Virus record (IMG/VR): IMGVR_UViG_3300032291_002540
Location: 1-35,306 of that record
Source: a virus
Direction: 5' to 3' (one strand)
Length of the DNA stretch: 35,306 bases
Shown here: in pieces, positions 17,101 to 26,470 of the stretch
How the letters are laid out: every line of letters starts with the position of its first letter
Position numbering within the stretch: position 1 is the first letter of the stretch
Position numbers and translations under genes: made by a program
The notes under the pieces: generated by a model
Database searches by the model: none
Told to the model about the DNA's origin: nothing
What the model saw: only the letters and a program-made list of their open reading frames with translations

Positions 17101-19119
17101 AGAAGGATTGTTATATCATCCATAAACGTCCAACAAAAAACACCTGTTGCTCAAAATCCCGCAAACTCCAACCAACCAATTGTAACGTCTCAAAACGGAA
17201 CAACAAATGTGATACAAGATACAAACGCAAATAGAGGGTTACCGGTAAATAGCCTTTCAAAGAAAGTATTAAGGTTGTTGTTATCAGAATGTGATTACTT
17301 TGAAAGTATCAAACAAAACACACCGATGGTATATGACAATCTAAAAGAAAAATTAAAGTTTTTTAACCCTGCATTCCACTCAACAACACCAGAAGGATTA
17401 AACTCAAGATTAACTTTTTTAAATCAGTGTTTAAGACCTGGTGAAACGATACCTGTTGTTAAAAGTGTTAATGGAAAAACGGAATTACAATATAATAATG
17501 CTGTTAATACTGCGTTTGGGTCGCCACCTGTTTTAATATTAAGAGTTGGTGATTTTTACAATACAAAAATAATACCTGATAATCTACAAATAACGTATGA
17601 AGGATTAGATTTAAATCCCGAAGGCATTGGTGTACAACCAATGATTGCTAATATTACATTGAGTTTTAAATTTGTTGGTGGTAGTGGTATAAAAGATGCG
17701 GTAGACAGAATACAAAATGCACTTTCATTCAACTATTATGCGAACACTGAAGTTTATGATGATAGAGCGGAAGATACTCAGGATTTGGATACCTTGTCTG
17801 CTTCAAAAGTTAATCAAACAGAACCAGTAACAACAACAAATCAAGTTCAAAATAATGATGGACAGAAGAATGGTGGAACAATAGGTGATGTATTGTCAAC
17901 CACAACAACGGAATCAGGAACTACAGGACAAATATCATATACTAAATTTTTCTCTACCTTGTCTGATAAAACACAAGAATATTTCAGAAATGTTTTAAAT
18001 AAAAATAAAGAAGTTTTATCACAGTATAATGAAGGGGTTAGACAAATGTTCACATTCACAAGAAATTATAATAAAGGTGAGATATTAGGTCTTGGTAATG
18101 CTGAATATGGATACATTTTTGGAAAACCTGCAAACTACCAATCTAACATGGATTCTGTTTTCTCTGGTTTACTATCAGATATACAACAAGATGATGATGA
18201 ATTTATAGATTTTATGTTTAAAAAAGGATTTTCAAATAAAGCTATGAGAGCTTTGAAGACTAACTATAAAAATTATGTGAGTCAAAAACAATCAACTTAT
18301 TTGAACGCTCTAAGTAAAACAATACAAGATTTTACACTATTACAACAAAACTATGTTATGGAAATTGCTAAATTAAATGCAATAACATTTGGTAGAGTTG
18401 TGGGTCTTGATACTAAAGTTTCAGGAACTGACGGTTATCAAGAAAAAAATAATAATACAGTTGCTTATTTCACAACTGGAGCATCTTTTTCAAATCTTAT
18501 TAATGAAGGGGTCACGATTAGAACTTCATTAGGTCAATTTGCAATTGAATGTGAAAAAACAATTCCTTTCGGAAAAGATAATACAAATCAACTAGTCAGA
18601 CCAAACAATGAAAAATTCGTTAAAGATAATATTTTTAAACAAGTAGGTAATAACGGAAGGTTTGCTAGTGCAAATTTCCAAAGAGAGTATGTAATATTGA
18701 GCAATGAGATTGTTGACATAAACAAATATAGTGCGTTCAAAAGTTTTTTAATCAATGATATATTGAACACAAAATCACTTATGGAAAATGGAAACACTAA
18801 TATAGGTGAAATGTTTGATGAATATTGGGTTGGTCAAGTAAGACCAATTTTTGAAAAAGAAAACAAAGTGGCGTTAGAATTTCTTGATTATTTAGAAACT
18901 AATACACTTAAAGATTATATTAACTATACTAAGTTAAAGGGACAAAGTGATAAGACTCTTTTTTATAGTAATGAAAATAATACTAATGAAGATTCTTTGA
19001 AGAATAAAAGAAAAGACATAATTAATTCTTTAGGTAAGACAACAAATAGTAATACTAAGAAAAGTACTTTTAACGATGAAGAAGGTGGAATAAACGTAAC
19101 TAAAGTAAAACTAAACTAA
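14164..19119 (+). CDS. Very large baseplate/tail-tube-initiator-type structural protein
   Basis: This 1651-residue protein has no close T4 equivalent by length. Three regions stand out. About 180-285 contains SYIARLGATVLRKEFETRIG and then YRITVPANPVLAATDFALRL. About 639-695 contains GRIMWFPPYDLKFSETNSAS and FIGRAEPIYTYSNTRRTG, followed by a TWKIVVDHPSVL strand. About 1123-1205 contains ITYEGLDLNPEGIGVQPMIA and LSFKFVGGSG. The last two look like repeated tube-type beta domains, as in proteins that start tube assembly on the baseplate; that is inference. The C-terminal 60 residues are Asn/Lys-rich and probably disordered. The stop overlaps the next ATG (TAATG), so it is coupled to the LysM-type gene. 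It is certainly a virion component by context. Confidence 0.75.
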   Translation: MASPLLVTSEGFRKKILVKNLTPYNKSPRKVAPPVDYPANLSDLSVKDSPDNLIDTPIFAKELYVKNQYGAEGGYKQVPDPGALLNSKSNEGEYGPGQQDAKILDQGYSESKKWKPLNAYANGPTVIDSAEAFSTLDVVYPNGGRTPNGQPYPTTYVPSSYSAVSILLSPDPQGSNGFLSSDSYIARLGATVLRKEFETRIGNEIRQNTIARANIFNVRSGTDLLNIVTGRVPLIEPDYRITVPANPVLAATDFALRLAGSILPVSPIVGSYWDTSINSGQPTTIQQLTNAFKRSGLGKFFSRVLGFNQTGSQLFLNNTGGGQKSRLFDNLDYNKYKPNYPRTILDRLGGAIVGTSATVSNYYVGSITSDPSRVFSPGGDVPVDSFAREVSTPVYGPTELAQLYEGPSRSVRLGANGPTYGNGGGIEGGFTWVSPKYRGNAGKKVGPGGQIIQQDEDFRPSSYNSTESTNSEFRDGSILDDTQRLIDSQPSGGRRLQHVGNAIDQVSKVFNDGYKEITKGSQVIKYTGSIGQEVGYEYCRIFTKDVPYLQYNDLQKVNGITTSGRKISYSVLDNTYNLNIFPNKKDSAGNSTNLVGDNNQTYHVKKYMFSLENLAWRTSSTPGYTVSDLPVCERGPNGGRIMWFPPYDLKFSETNSASWKDTSFIGRAEPIYTYSNTRRTGSLTWKIVVDHPSVLNIIVNKVLNSETNNSRIDNMINSFFAGCLKYDLYQLAEKYPLVNPNELYKIQRELDANKLTKEQIQALVNNLTTGNDSPTGQEMSIKGNTDLNTNNIQTALTGIGFYFENEEPDDSTSSFSSLYDTYILRKPIIIDQSPTVTTPYISGPQQVTTFFSNVIQWNYEQFNKNLTDIYNGFNSGNVEKVRINLAGTESSSTNRSYNNRINSDRIESIKTYIKNYKPGGAQQTLGQIAESRITYVTASSESSVRTKSSSGYGESYNCGEKDTKKTDSTNVNTINAMACRRIVISSINVQQKTPVAQNPANSNQPIVTSQNGTTNVIQDTNANRGLPVNSLSKKVLRLLLSECDYFESIKQNTPMVYDNLKEKLKFFNPAFHSTTPEGLNSRLTFLNQCLRPGETIPVVKSVNGKTELQYNNAVNTAFGSPPVLILRVGDFYNTKIIPDNLQITYEGLDLNPEGIGVQPMIANITLSFKFVGGSGIKDAVDRIQNALSFNYYANTEVYDDRAEDTQDLDTLSASKVNQTEPVTTTNQVQNNDGQKNGGTIGDVLSTTTTESGTTGQISYTKFFSTLSDKTQEYFRNVLNKNKEVLSQYNEGVRQMFTFTRNYNKGEILGLGNAEYGYIFGKPANYQSNMDSVFSGLLSDIQQDDDEFIDFMFKKGFSNKAMRALKTNYKNYVSQKQSTYLNALSKTIQDFTLLQQNYVMEIAKLNAITFGRVVGLDTKVSGTDGYQEKNNNTVAYFTTGASFSNLINEGVTIRTSLGQFAIECEKTIPFGKDNTNQLVRPNNEKFVKDNIFKQVGNNGRFASANFQREYVILSNEIVDINKYSAFKSFLINDILNTKSLMENGNTNIGEMFDEYWVGQVRPIFEKENKVALEFLDYLETNTLKDYINYTKLKGQSDKTLFYSNENNTNEDSLKNKRKDIINSLGKTTNSNTKKSTFNDEEGGINVTKVKLN

Positions 19120-19442
19120 TGGGATTTCCTTATTACAATAGATACTCAACTTTTCTAATAAATGGGGAACAAACAGTTGTTCCTTATGTTAATGTTCCTA
19201 ATAAGACTAGTGACAAAACGTACATTTACAAAGTAGGTAGAAGTAGATTAGATAAAGTATCTCAAGAATTTTATGGTACTCCGTATTTTGGGTGGTTAAT
19301 ATTACAAGCAAACCCACAGTATGGTGGATTGGAAAATTATATTTATGATGGTGCTATATTGACAATTCCATTTCCTCTTATACCATCTTTACAGGATTAT
19401 AAAGGAGCATTAGAAAATCAGTTTTATTATTATGGCAGATAA
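19119..19442 (+). CDS. LysM-type baseplate wedge/tail protein (gp53- or gpX-like)
   Basis: In this 107-residue protein the C-terminal two thirds follow the LysM pattern: SRLDKVSQEFYGTPYFGWLI, then LQANPQYGG, then YDGAILTIPFP. D-x-(I/V)-(A/S)-x-x-(F/Y)-Y-G, W-x-x-(I/L)-x-x-A-N and G-x-x-(L/I)-x-I-P are the usual LysM anchors. Related proteins are the P2 tail protein X and the T4 wedge protein gp53, which contains a LysM-like fold and holds baseplate parts together. The ATG overlaps the preceding TAA, and its own end overlaps the next gene by 11 bp. It is therefore translated together with the two giant baseplate proteins. Confidence 0.8.
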   Translation: MGFPYYNRYSTFLINGEQTVVPYVNVPNKTSDKTYIYKVGRSRLDKVSQEFYGTPYFGWLILQANPQYGGLENYIYDGAILTIPFPLIPSLQDYKGALENQFYYYGR

Positions 19443-22400
19443 TTTTTTATCAGACAATAGTGGCGATATATTGGTTGAGTTTGATTATAACAATATTATT
19501 ATTGTTGACCCAAACAAAACAATAGACGGACAAGGAAACGTTCAAGAAAGATTAGTTGACCACGAAAACTTAGTTATGTTTGTTAATTTAGAGGCCGAGT
19601 TATTGCCAAGAACAAAATTGGCGGTAGGAGGAAGCCCTCAAGATATTGCGACAACAGTGTCGATTGCAAAAATTAATTTTTTAGCACCAAACAAAGACAA
19701 TTATTTATCTACTCAATATTATGATGAATTAACAGGGTTAAATACAAATAATGGTACAGGACAAAATCAAATAACTGAAACTTTAGAAAATAACCCAAAT
19801 AATAAACGTTCGTATATAAAAACATCTGTTGTTACAAATGGAATCGATGGTTCACTAGATAACGGGCTGTTAGGTATTACAAGTATAAATATTAAATTAG
19901 GAACCTCATTCATACCCTCGGTGGACATAGAGTTAGAGGATGTACAAGGTAGGGCATTGTTCCAACTCGGAGATAATTCTCCGTATGCGGCGTTTTTCAA
20001 TTTACCTTATCCACCTTTTAATTTAACAGTAAAAGGTTATTATGGGCAAGCGGTTAGATACCAACTTAATCTTGAAAAATTTAATGCTAGGTTTAACTCC
20101 TTTAGTGGAAACTATCAGGTAACACTAAATTTTAAGGGGTATAAATTTAATATTTTGAATGAAATAGAAATGGGTAGTTTATTCGCTACTCCACACATGT
20201 ATTCAACAAGATATGACATTTCAAGTAGTTCTAGCCCAAAAGTTAATACTTCAGTAAATGCACAATCAACAGGGACTACTCCTATTTTAAATTCAAACGA
20301 CACCCAACTTAATGTTGAATCTATTGTAACTGAAAAAGGATATGAAAAAATACTTGAGGTTTATAGTGAGTATAAAGCTAAAGGATTATTAATAGCTGAT
20401 TTTCCGGAGTTAACGCTGGCTCAGTTTATGAATAAAATTGATTTATTCGAAACTAATGTATTGGAAACATATCCAAAGGCAAATGTTCAACCACTAACCG
20501 ATTGTAGAAAATATAAAGCAATACTAAAAGAATATTACGGAAAAGTTTATCAAGATTCAAATTCTTGGTTTAACAAGTGGATGAACCCGAAACCTTTGAT
20601 AGGTAAAGAAAACAACCAAATATATTATGTGTTCAAAGAATTTACTCCTGCAGAAAAGTCTGACGCACAGGCGGAATTAAAAAAAATTATAAATGATTAT
20701 ACGCAAAAACTTGACCAATCTGGTGGTGTTTTGGGAAGTATGGGAAGAACACCAATTATTAATAATATTAAAGATATTACAATTATTATAATAGAGAACT
20801 TCAATTTTCTTGCAAATATAAATGAACAAAAAACTATAGAATCAATAACAGGAATTGTGAGACCTAATCTTGATTCTGAAGTAGCGGTAAAGGCTAAAGA
20901 AATAATATCACAATTATATAAAGTAACTTTTGTTACTGACCCAAACACAAAAACCAATCAGACATCAAAAAATGATTTTTTACGAGAACCTATTTTTCAT
21001 TTTGATTTATTTACAAAAGAAATACAAATAATGGAGGCTCAGGCTAATGAAAAATTAGGTGAGTATGAAACTTTAATTACTGAAGATTTGGCGAGAAAAC
21101 TTGAAGATGATAGATTGGGTATTGGATTTCTACCTACTGTAAGAAACGTTAGTGCAATAATAATGGCGTCTGCAGAAGGTTTTATTAGACTGATGGATGA
21201 AGTTCATACAAATGCTTGGAATAAAAGGAACGATGATACAAGGAGAAGAATTATTTTACAAAACACATCTTCGGCGCCTAGTTCAGATGCAAAAAACAAT
21301 GTTCCGAAAAGTCCTTCGGAAAGTGCAACACAATCTCAAATTCCCGTATACCCATGGCCACAATTTTTTGTTGAAACTCCAGACGACAAAAAGGGAAGAT
21401 TCCAACTTAAGTATTTGGCCGACCCATCTGAGGTTTCTAAAACCGCTGGAAACAATTATAGTATATGGCCCGAAGTTGAATTTGTGGAAGAATATTTGAA
21501 AGGACTAACTCAAAAATTTGACCCACCAGTATCCCAAGCACCATCCAATAGTTCAAGAATAACCAATTTAATTAATATAAATGCGATTGAATTCCCACAA
21601 AATAATTTGGCATATAGAAACAAAGAAGAAATTAAATTCTTCTACGAGATATATGAAAGACAATTTGTAACATCACATTATACAGGGCTTAGTAGAATTA
21701 AAAATGATAACCCAAGCTTAACTGCGTTATTGGATTCGTTGCGAGATTATGAAAGTCAAAATATTGTAACTAGTTTGGGTGTTAGTAGTCCCACCCTAAC
21801 TTATAACTTAAAAAATTTTGTATTTAATTCTACGAATTATGTAGAAAAACTTAGAGAGTTTTCTAATAATGGAACAGGAAGAAGTTATCAAGATTTTATT
21901 AGAGATTTTTTTGTTACACCTTATTTAAGAACATTGACCGATAAATCGTTCTCAATATTAAATTTAGAAGACGAAGGAGCAATACCGCAAAATAATTTGG
22001 CTAATGTATCAGTTCAAATACAAGAAGCATTAAATGCAGCACCAAACACTACTACAGTAATGGATACGTATCCATTCACAGATGATTTTTGGTCTTCAAA
22101 AAACATGGTTCAAATTGATAAAAATCAAAATGGATTGGTCTTCAATACTAATAAAACAATAAGGGTTTACAAACCAAGGAATGTTATATCCAATTTTACG
22201 GGTATGACGAATTATACAACCGCAAGACCTGTAACCAATTTTAACTATACTTTGCCAGTTTCTACATTAGTCAACCAAACTTCTTTTGATTATAAAAGAA
22301 GTGCTTCACAGTTAATACCAACAGAGGGATACGTAAGAACAATAGTTCCGGCTGTTGATAATTTGAATATACCTCAAATACCAGAACTAACCACAACATC

Positions 22401-25400
22401 TATTTTTAACACGCCATTTTTTATAAATGCAATTACTGAAGGTGTTGATAACAACAAAAAAAATAGGAAATATCCATATAGGGCAGCGGCGTACCTTTTC
22501 TTAAACTCGTTACCTTTAATTTCATTAAGAGAACAGTTGAAAACTAAGGGTGATAATGGTTCTTATACTGAAGAAGATTATATGTTCGCAACACTTAAAA
22601 AATTTGGTGCGGTACACAAACTTCCTTATGCTTGGTTACTAAAAATAGGTTCTATTTGGCATAGATATAAAACATATAAACAAGATAATGTAGACATATT
22701 GAGTGGTGTTTGGGGTAACTTTAATTATATTAACAGTTATGACCCTATAACGAACAACCCATCAAAAATATATTCATATATTAATTCTTCAGGTCAAAAC
22801 CAAGAAATACAATTAGCGAACACAGTTAATAACGTCAGTACAACAAATGTTGGATTTTATCCAAAGTTAATTAACGACTTCAATTATTTTTACAATGGTT
22901 TTGATTTTTTTAGTGGATATACTGATAGTGAATTACAATCTGCGGTTAATAGAGGGTTAAAAATTTTCAACATAACTGACTCTAACATTAGTAATGTAAA
23001 AGCAGGAAATAATACTTTTAATCTTACAACATGGTCACTTATGGTCCCTGTTACGGGTATAACAGTAAATGTTGAAGATTGTAAGCCAACTACGACAAAT
23101 ACAACATCAAATTTATTAATAATCCCATCTTTCGGTTCAACAATTAATGAAACTAAAACCGCACTTGTTAATAATTCACAAATGGCTGCGGGACAATCTT
23201 TTAATGGTAATCCCTCAGTATTTAATGGTTCTTGTAGATTATTTTGGAAATCACCGAATTACGGATATTTTGATTCAACATTAGCAAGAAAACCAGAACC
23301 TGATGAATATATGAATCAGATTAGGCAAGACGTTACAGAATTGTCCCCATTCAGATTTTTAGGTGAAGGTGAATACTCAAAGATTGATGATATATTTTCT
23401 GTCTTTAACAAAAGAATCTTAGATTTATTTGAAGAAGAATTTTTGTATTTTTGTAACCCATTGACCGATATTGAATTGGGGCCTAAGACGGTTGTTTCAT
23501 ACAATGGCGCAATACCAAATCAAAGCGATGTTTTTAGGAATTTTCAATATCTAATGAGAAATATGATGACGGTACCACCACAAGGAAGCCAGTCACTACA
23601 GGATGTTTTCTTAAATAATATAAACAATCAGGCAGATGTTTTACAAAATCAAATAGCATCCTTTTTAGAGTACGATGTTTTATTTAGATACGGAAACCCA
23701 TCTAATTACAATGAAAGAGTTTTCAATTCTTTTGTGTCACGTAATATGCCATTTCCTATTGTTGTTGACCCAATACAGTTTGAACCATATGAACAAAACA
23801 GTTTACCATCTTCCTCAGGAGGAATAACACTTTCGCAATCAAAACAAAAATATCCGAAGGTTTGGTTAGAATTGGAGTTACAAATTGGATTTTCTACAAT
23901 TGAACAATTGAGATATAAAGATATTGGTTCATATATTACCGACTTCTTTATTGACAACAATATTAAGTTCACTGTTGATAACATAACGATATTAGCGCAG
24001 GTCATAAAAATATATGCAACACAAAAATTAAAAAATCCAACCATAACTAAATCACAATTTAATACTCTTTTGAATCAAAACGAGGCGGTTGCAAAATCAT
24101 TACAAGATAAAATTTTGAATGGTGTGATGGAAAAGGTTAGAGCAAATTTACCCAACCAAAGTCAAGTTATACAAACTACAAATCAAAGCGTTGTTGATGG
24201 ACAACAGAGTAAGGTGGAAACTTATGAAAAATTTAAAGCACTAAACGACAAGTGGATTGCGGGTGGTGATTTTACAAATAAAACTTATTTTGAAGATATA
24301 CTATTTTTAGATAGGGCATCTAGAAATATTGGAGATACATTACTTATTGATGTTTTTGAATTAAAGAAGATGTTAAATAAGAGGGCAGCAGAAACTAGTT
24401 TGAAAATGAGTGTTTACACATTTTTGGCTGGATTACTAATCAATAACAACTTTGTTGTTATGAACCTTCCTTCTTATGTAAATTTTTATAACGTACAAAA
24501 CGTTGATGGTGTTGATATAAGAAAACCTGAAGGTACGTTGGATTTTGCAAATAATCTTTGGGGAACTTTCTTAAGTGTGGACTATAGAAATTCGGGACCT
24601 AAAATGGTTTGTTTTTTCACAGGTAAACCTTCACAATACTTGGATTTACCTGATAACAAATATTATGGTTTTAGAAATGATGGTTTTGATATGAGAAGAA
24701 TTTCAGAAGTGCCTTTGATTGAGGATTTAGGTAATAAAAAAGATTGGGGGATATCCAACAGATGTGTTGGTTTTACTGTGGATATTGGTATAAGAAATCA
24801 AAATATATTTAATTCTTTTACAGTAGGTCAGGATAGTGGAAAGGCGACCTCAGAGTCTATAAATGCTGTATATAATATGTCTACACAAGCTGCGGGTGTT
24901 AATACTGCAACTCAAAATGTGGGATTATATAATCTATATAAACAAAGAAGTTATCCATGTACTGTAACTGCATTAGGAAATGCAATGATACAACCAACAA
25001 TGTATTTCAACTTGAGGCACGTACCGATGTTCAACGGTCCTTATTTAATACAAGACGTAACACATTCGATATATCCAGGAAATTTCCAAACACAATTTAC
25101 AGGAATAAGACAAGGTATATTTGACCTTCCACAGATAGACAAATACCTACAAAGTATTAATAGAAATCTTCTAACTAAGTTGGAAGCTATTGTAAAAAAT
25201 AGAAAAGAACAACCTAATGCAATAATAGTAACTGATGCACAAAAAGCGGCAAATACCAAAAGTGATGCTAACAATTCTAGCTCTACAGAAAATTCATGTG
25301 TTGCAGGAGCATCTTATCTTAACGAAGGATTTGAAAGTGTTAAAGTAACTGAAACAACTGTAAATCCACAGGTTATGTATAATGAGATTGTTAAAGTAAT

Positions 25401-26205
25401 TAAACAAAACAACTCAGTAGCTGCGGTTGATAACCAAATGGTAAAAATAATTTATTCTATATGTTATGTTACTACTTATAAAAATAATGTTTTCAAGGGT
25501 TATTCAAACAACTACTCAACCCCTATAAACCTAAGTGTTAATTTCTCGCCAACCTATAAAACAGTGAATGGTATTCAGTATTTCAATAAGAAATATAGTT
25601 GTGTTGAAGGAAGTGATAAGAAACCGATACCTGTTGCAAATTTTGACACACTGAATGATTTCGTATCATTCTTATATGCGAGATTAAAGCCAAATCAAAA
25701 ATTAATAACTAAGCAAGGTTTGTGGAAATATTATTGTTGTGATTACCCAACCGTTGGGTATGTCTCAAAATCCGCTTTCGAAAGTACAAAATTGACTAGT
25801 ACAAATTATCAAAATGTATTAGTAAGATTAACCGAAGGAGTTCAAAGTTTAAGAAATTTTGGTGTTGACATTACAGATACAAAGGAACTAATAAGTGGGT
25901 CAACACCTACAACCACAACACAATCAACAAATCTAAAATGTGACCCTCCTACAATTATTGACTTTAATCCTAAATCAGCGTTCACAGGGGATACTTCACC
26001 ACTAATCACAATAACAGGAACTTCACTTTATGGTAATGCTCAAGTATTCCTGAGTGGATTCACCGGAGCAATTCAATCAAATACAGATACTTTTATTCAA
26101 TTTGTACCAAGCAAGAAAGTGACAGGTAAAATTAAAGTTAAAACTGAATACGGTAATCCGGCAGAAACTACGCAAGATTTTGTATTTCTAACTAAGAAAC
26201 CATAA
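19432..26205 (+). CDS. Giant baseplate hub protein with C-terminal IPT/TIG domain
   Basis: This protein has 2257 residues. The N-terminal part (about 130-250) has SVDIELEDVQGRALFQLGDN, then FFNLPYPPFNLTVKGYYGQA and FNARFNSFSGNYQVTLNFKG, a tube/hub-type beta domain. Near 1838-1895 YPCTVTALGNAMIQPTMYF precedes VPMFNGPYLIQDVTHSIYPG, which resembles the hub domain in which gp27-like proteins bind the tube end. About 1960-2160 looks like a lysozyme-type fold (GYSNNYSTPINLS, then YFNKKYSC, then FDTLNDFVSFLYARL) but lacks an obvious catalytic Glu. The last 85 residues (from about 2172, PTIIDFNPKSAFTGDTSPLI) are an IPT/TIG immunoglobulin-like domain. Hub proteins of T4 are far smaller, so several functions appear fused here. 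The gene ends without a clear hairpin. Confidence 0.78.
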   Translation: MADNFLSDNSGDILVEFDYNNIIIVDPNKTIDGQGNVQERLVDHENLVMFVNLEAELLPRTKLAVGGSPQDIATTVSIAKINFLAPNKDNYLSTQYYDELTGLNTNNGTGQNQITETLENNPNNKRSYIKTSVVTNGIDGSLDNGLLGITSINIKLGTSFIPSVDIELEDVQGRALFQLGDNSPYAAFFNLPYPPFNLTVKGYYGQAVRYQLNLEKFNARFNSFSGNYQVTLNFKGYKFNILNEIEMGSLFATPHMYSTRYDISSSSSPKVNTSVNAQSTGTTPILNSNDTQLNVESIVTEKGYEKILEVYSEYKAKGLLIADFPELTLAQFMNKIDLFETNVLETYPKANVQPLTDCRKYKAILKEYYGKVYQDSNSWFNKWMNPKPLIGKENNQIYYVFKEFTPAEKSDAQAELKKIINDYTQKLDQSGGVLGSMGRTPIINNIKDITIIIIENFNFLANINEQKTIESITGIVRPNLDSEVAVKAKEIISQLYKVTFVTDPNTKTNQTSKNDFLREPIFHFDLFTKEIQIMEAQANEKLGEYETLITEDLARKLEDDRLGIGFLPTVRNVSAIIMASAEGFIRLMDEVHTNAWNKRNDDTRRRIILQNTSSAPSSDAKNNVPKSPSESATQSQIPVYPWPQFFVETPDDKKGRFQLKYLADPSEVSKTAGNNYSIWPEVEFVEEYLKGLTQKFDPPVSQAPSNSSRITNLININAIEFPQNNLAYRNKEEIKFFYEIYERQFVTSHYTGLSRIKNDNPSLTALLDSLRDYESQNIVTSLGVSSPTLTYNLKNFVFNSTNYVEKLREFSNNGTGRSYQDFIRDFFVTPYLRTLTDKSFSILNLEDEGAIPQNNLANVSVQIQEALNAAPNTTTVMDTYPFTDDFWSSKNMVQIDKNQNGLVFNTNKTIRVYKPRNVISNFTGMTNYTTARPVTNFNYTLPVSTLVNQTSFDYKRSASQLIPTEGYVRTIVPAVDNLNIPQIPELTTTSIFNTPFFINAITEGVDNNKKNRKYPYRAAAYLFLNSLPLISLREQLKTKGDNGSYTEEDYMFATLKKFGAVHKLPYAWLLKIGSIWHRYKTYKQDNVDILSGVWGNFNYINSYDPITNNPSKIYSYINSSGQNQEIQLANTVNNVSTTNVGFYPKLINDFNYFYNGFDFFSGYTDSELQSAVNRGLKIFNITDSNISNVKAGNNTFNLTTWSLMVPVTGITVNVEDCKPTTTNTTSNLLIIPSFGSTINETKTALVNNSQMAAGQSFNGNPSVFNGSCRLFWKSPNYGYFDSTLARKPEPDEYMNQIRQDVTELSPFRFLGEGEYSKIDDIFSVFNKRILDLFEEEFLYFCNPLTDIELGPKTVVSYNGAIPNQSDVFRNFQYLMRNMMTVPPQGSQSLQDVFLNNINNQADVLQNQIASFLEYDVLFRYGNPSNYNERVFNSFVSRNMPFPIVVDPIQFEPYEQNSLPSSSGGITLSQSKQKYPKVWLELELQIGFSTIEQLRYKDIGSYITDFFIDNNIKFTVDNITILAQVIKIYATQKLKNPTITKSQFNTLLNQNEAVAKSLQDKILNGVMEKVRANLPNQSQVIQTTNQSVVDGQQSKVETYEKFKALNDKWIAGGDFTNKTYFEDILFLDRASRNIGDTLLIDVFELKKMLNKRAAETSLKMSVYTFLAGLLINNNFVVMNLPSYVNFYNVQNVDGVDIRKPEGTLDFANNLWGTFLSVDYRNSGPKMVCFFTGKPSQYLDLPDNKYYGFRNDGFDMRRISEVPLIEDLGNKKDWGISNRCVGFTVDIGIRNQNIFNSFTVGQDSGKATSESINAVYNMSTQAAGVNTATQNVGLYNLYKQRSYPCTVTALGNAMIQPTMYFNLRHVPMFNGPYLIQDVTHSIYPGNFQTQFTGIRQGIFDLPQIDKYLQSINRNLLTKLEAIVKNRKEQPNAIIVTDAQKAANTKSDANNSSSTENSCVAGASYLNEGFESVKVTETTVNPQVMYNEIVKVIKQNNSVAAVDNQMVKIIYSICYVTTYKNNVFKGYSNNYSTPINLSVNFSPTYKTVNGIQYFNKKYSCVEGSDKKPIPVANFDTLNDFVSFLYARLKPNQKLITKQGLWKYYCCDYPTVGYVSKSAFESTKLTSTNYQNVLVRLTEGVQSLRNFGVDITDTKELISGSTPTTTTQSTNLKCDPPTIIDFNPKSAFTGDTSPLITITGTSLYGNAQVFLSGFTGAIQSNTDTFIQFVPSKKVTGKIKVKTEYGNPAETTQDFVFLTKKP

Positions 26206-26222
26206 TATACAAACTTACGATA

Positions 26223-26230
26223 TATTTATA
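26223..26230 (+). promoter_or_regulatory. TATTTATA element before the 74-residue gene
   Basis: TATTTATA ends 13 bp before the ATG at 26244, in the 38-bp gap after the hub gene. Confidence 0.5.
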
Positions 26231-26243
26231 TAAAAACTATTTT

Positions 26244-26468
26244 ATGAATTTATCAAATACTTTGAATACTTACTTAGGAAAAAAAGTAAAATATAGCGAA
26301 CAAGATAATGGTGACGGAACCAAAGAAGTGTGTGATTTAGATACTGGTGATTGTTATGTTGTGAGAGAAAAAGATGGACTTATTGAAAGGTCTGGTCACC
26401 AAGTTTACACAAATAGAAAAGTTAAAGTAGAAACCGCAAGAGGAATAAAACAATTATTAAACGGATAA
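26244..26468 (+). CDS. Small conserved-looking hypothetical protein
   Basis: This 74-residue protein has the central motif EVCDLDTGDCYVVREKDGLI and a basic C-terminus (VKVETARGIKQLL). Two Cys residues flank a D-L-D-T-G-D turn and could pair or bind metal. It has no membrane segment or signal. It is followed two bases later by the next gene, so the pair forms one unit driven by the TATTTATA element. I do not recognise the family; position after the hub suggests a virion or assembly role. Confidence 0.65.
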   Translation: MNLSNTLNTYLGKKVKYSEQDNGDGTKEVCDLDTGDCYVVREKDGLIERSGHQVYTNRKVKVETARGIKQLLNG

Positions 26469-26470
26469 AA

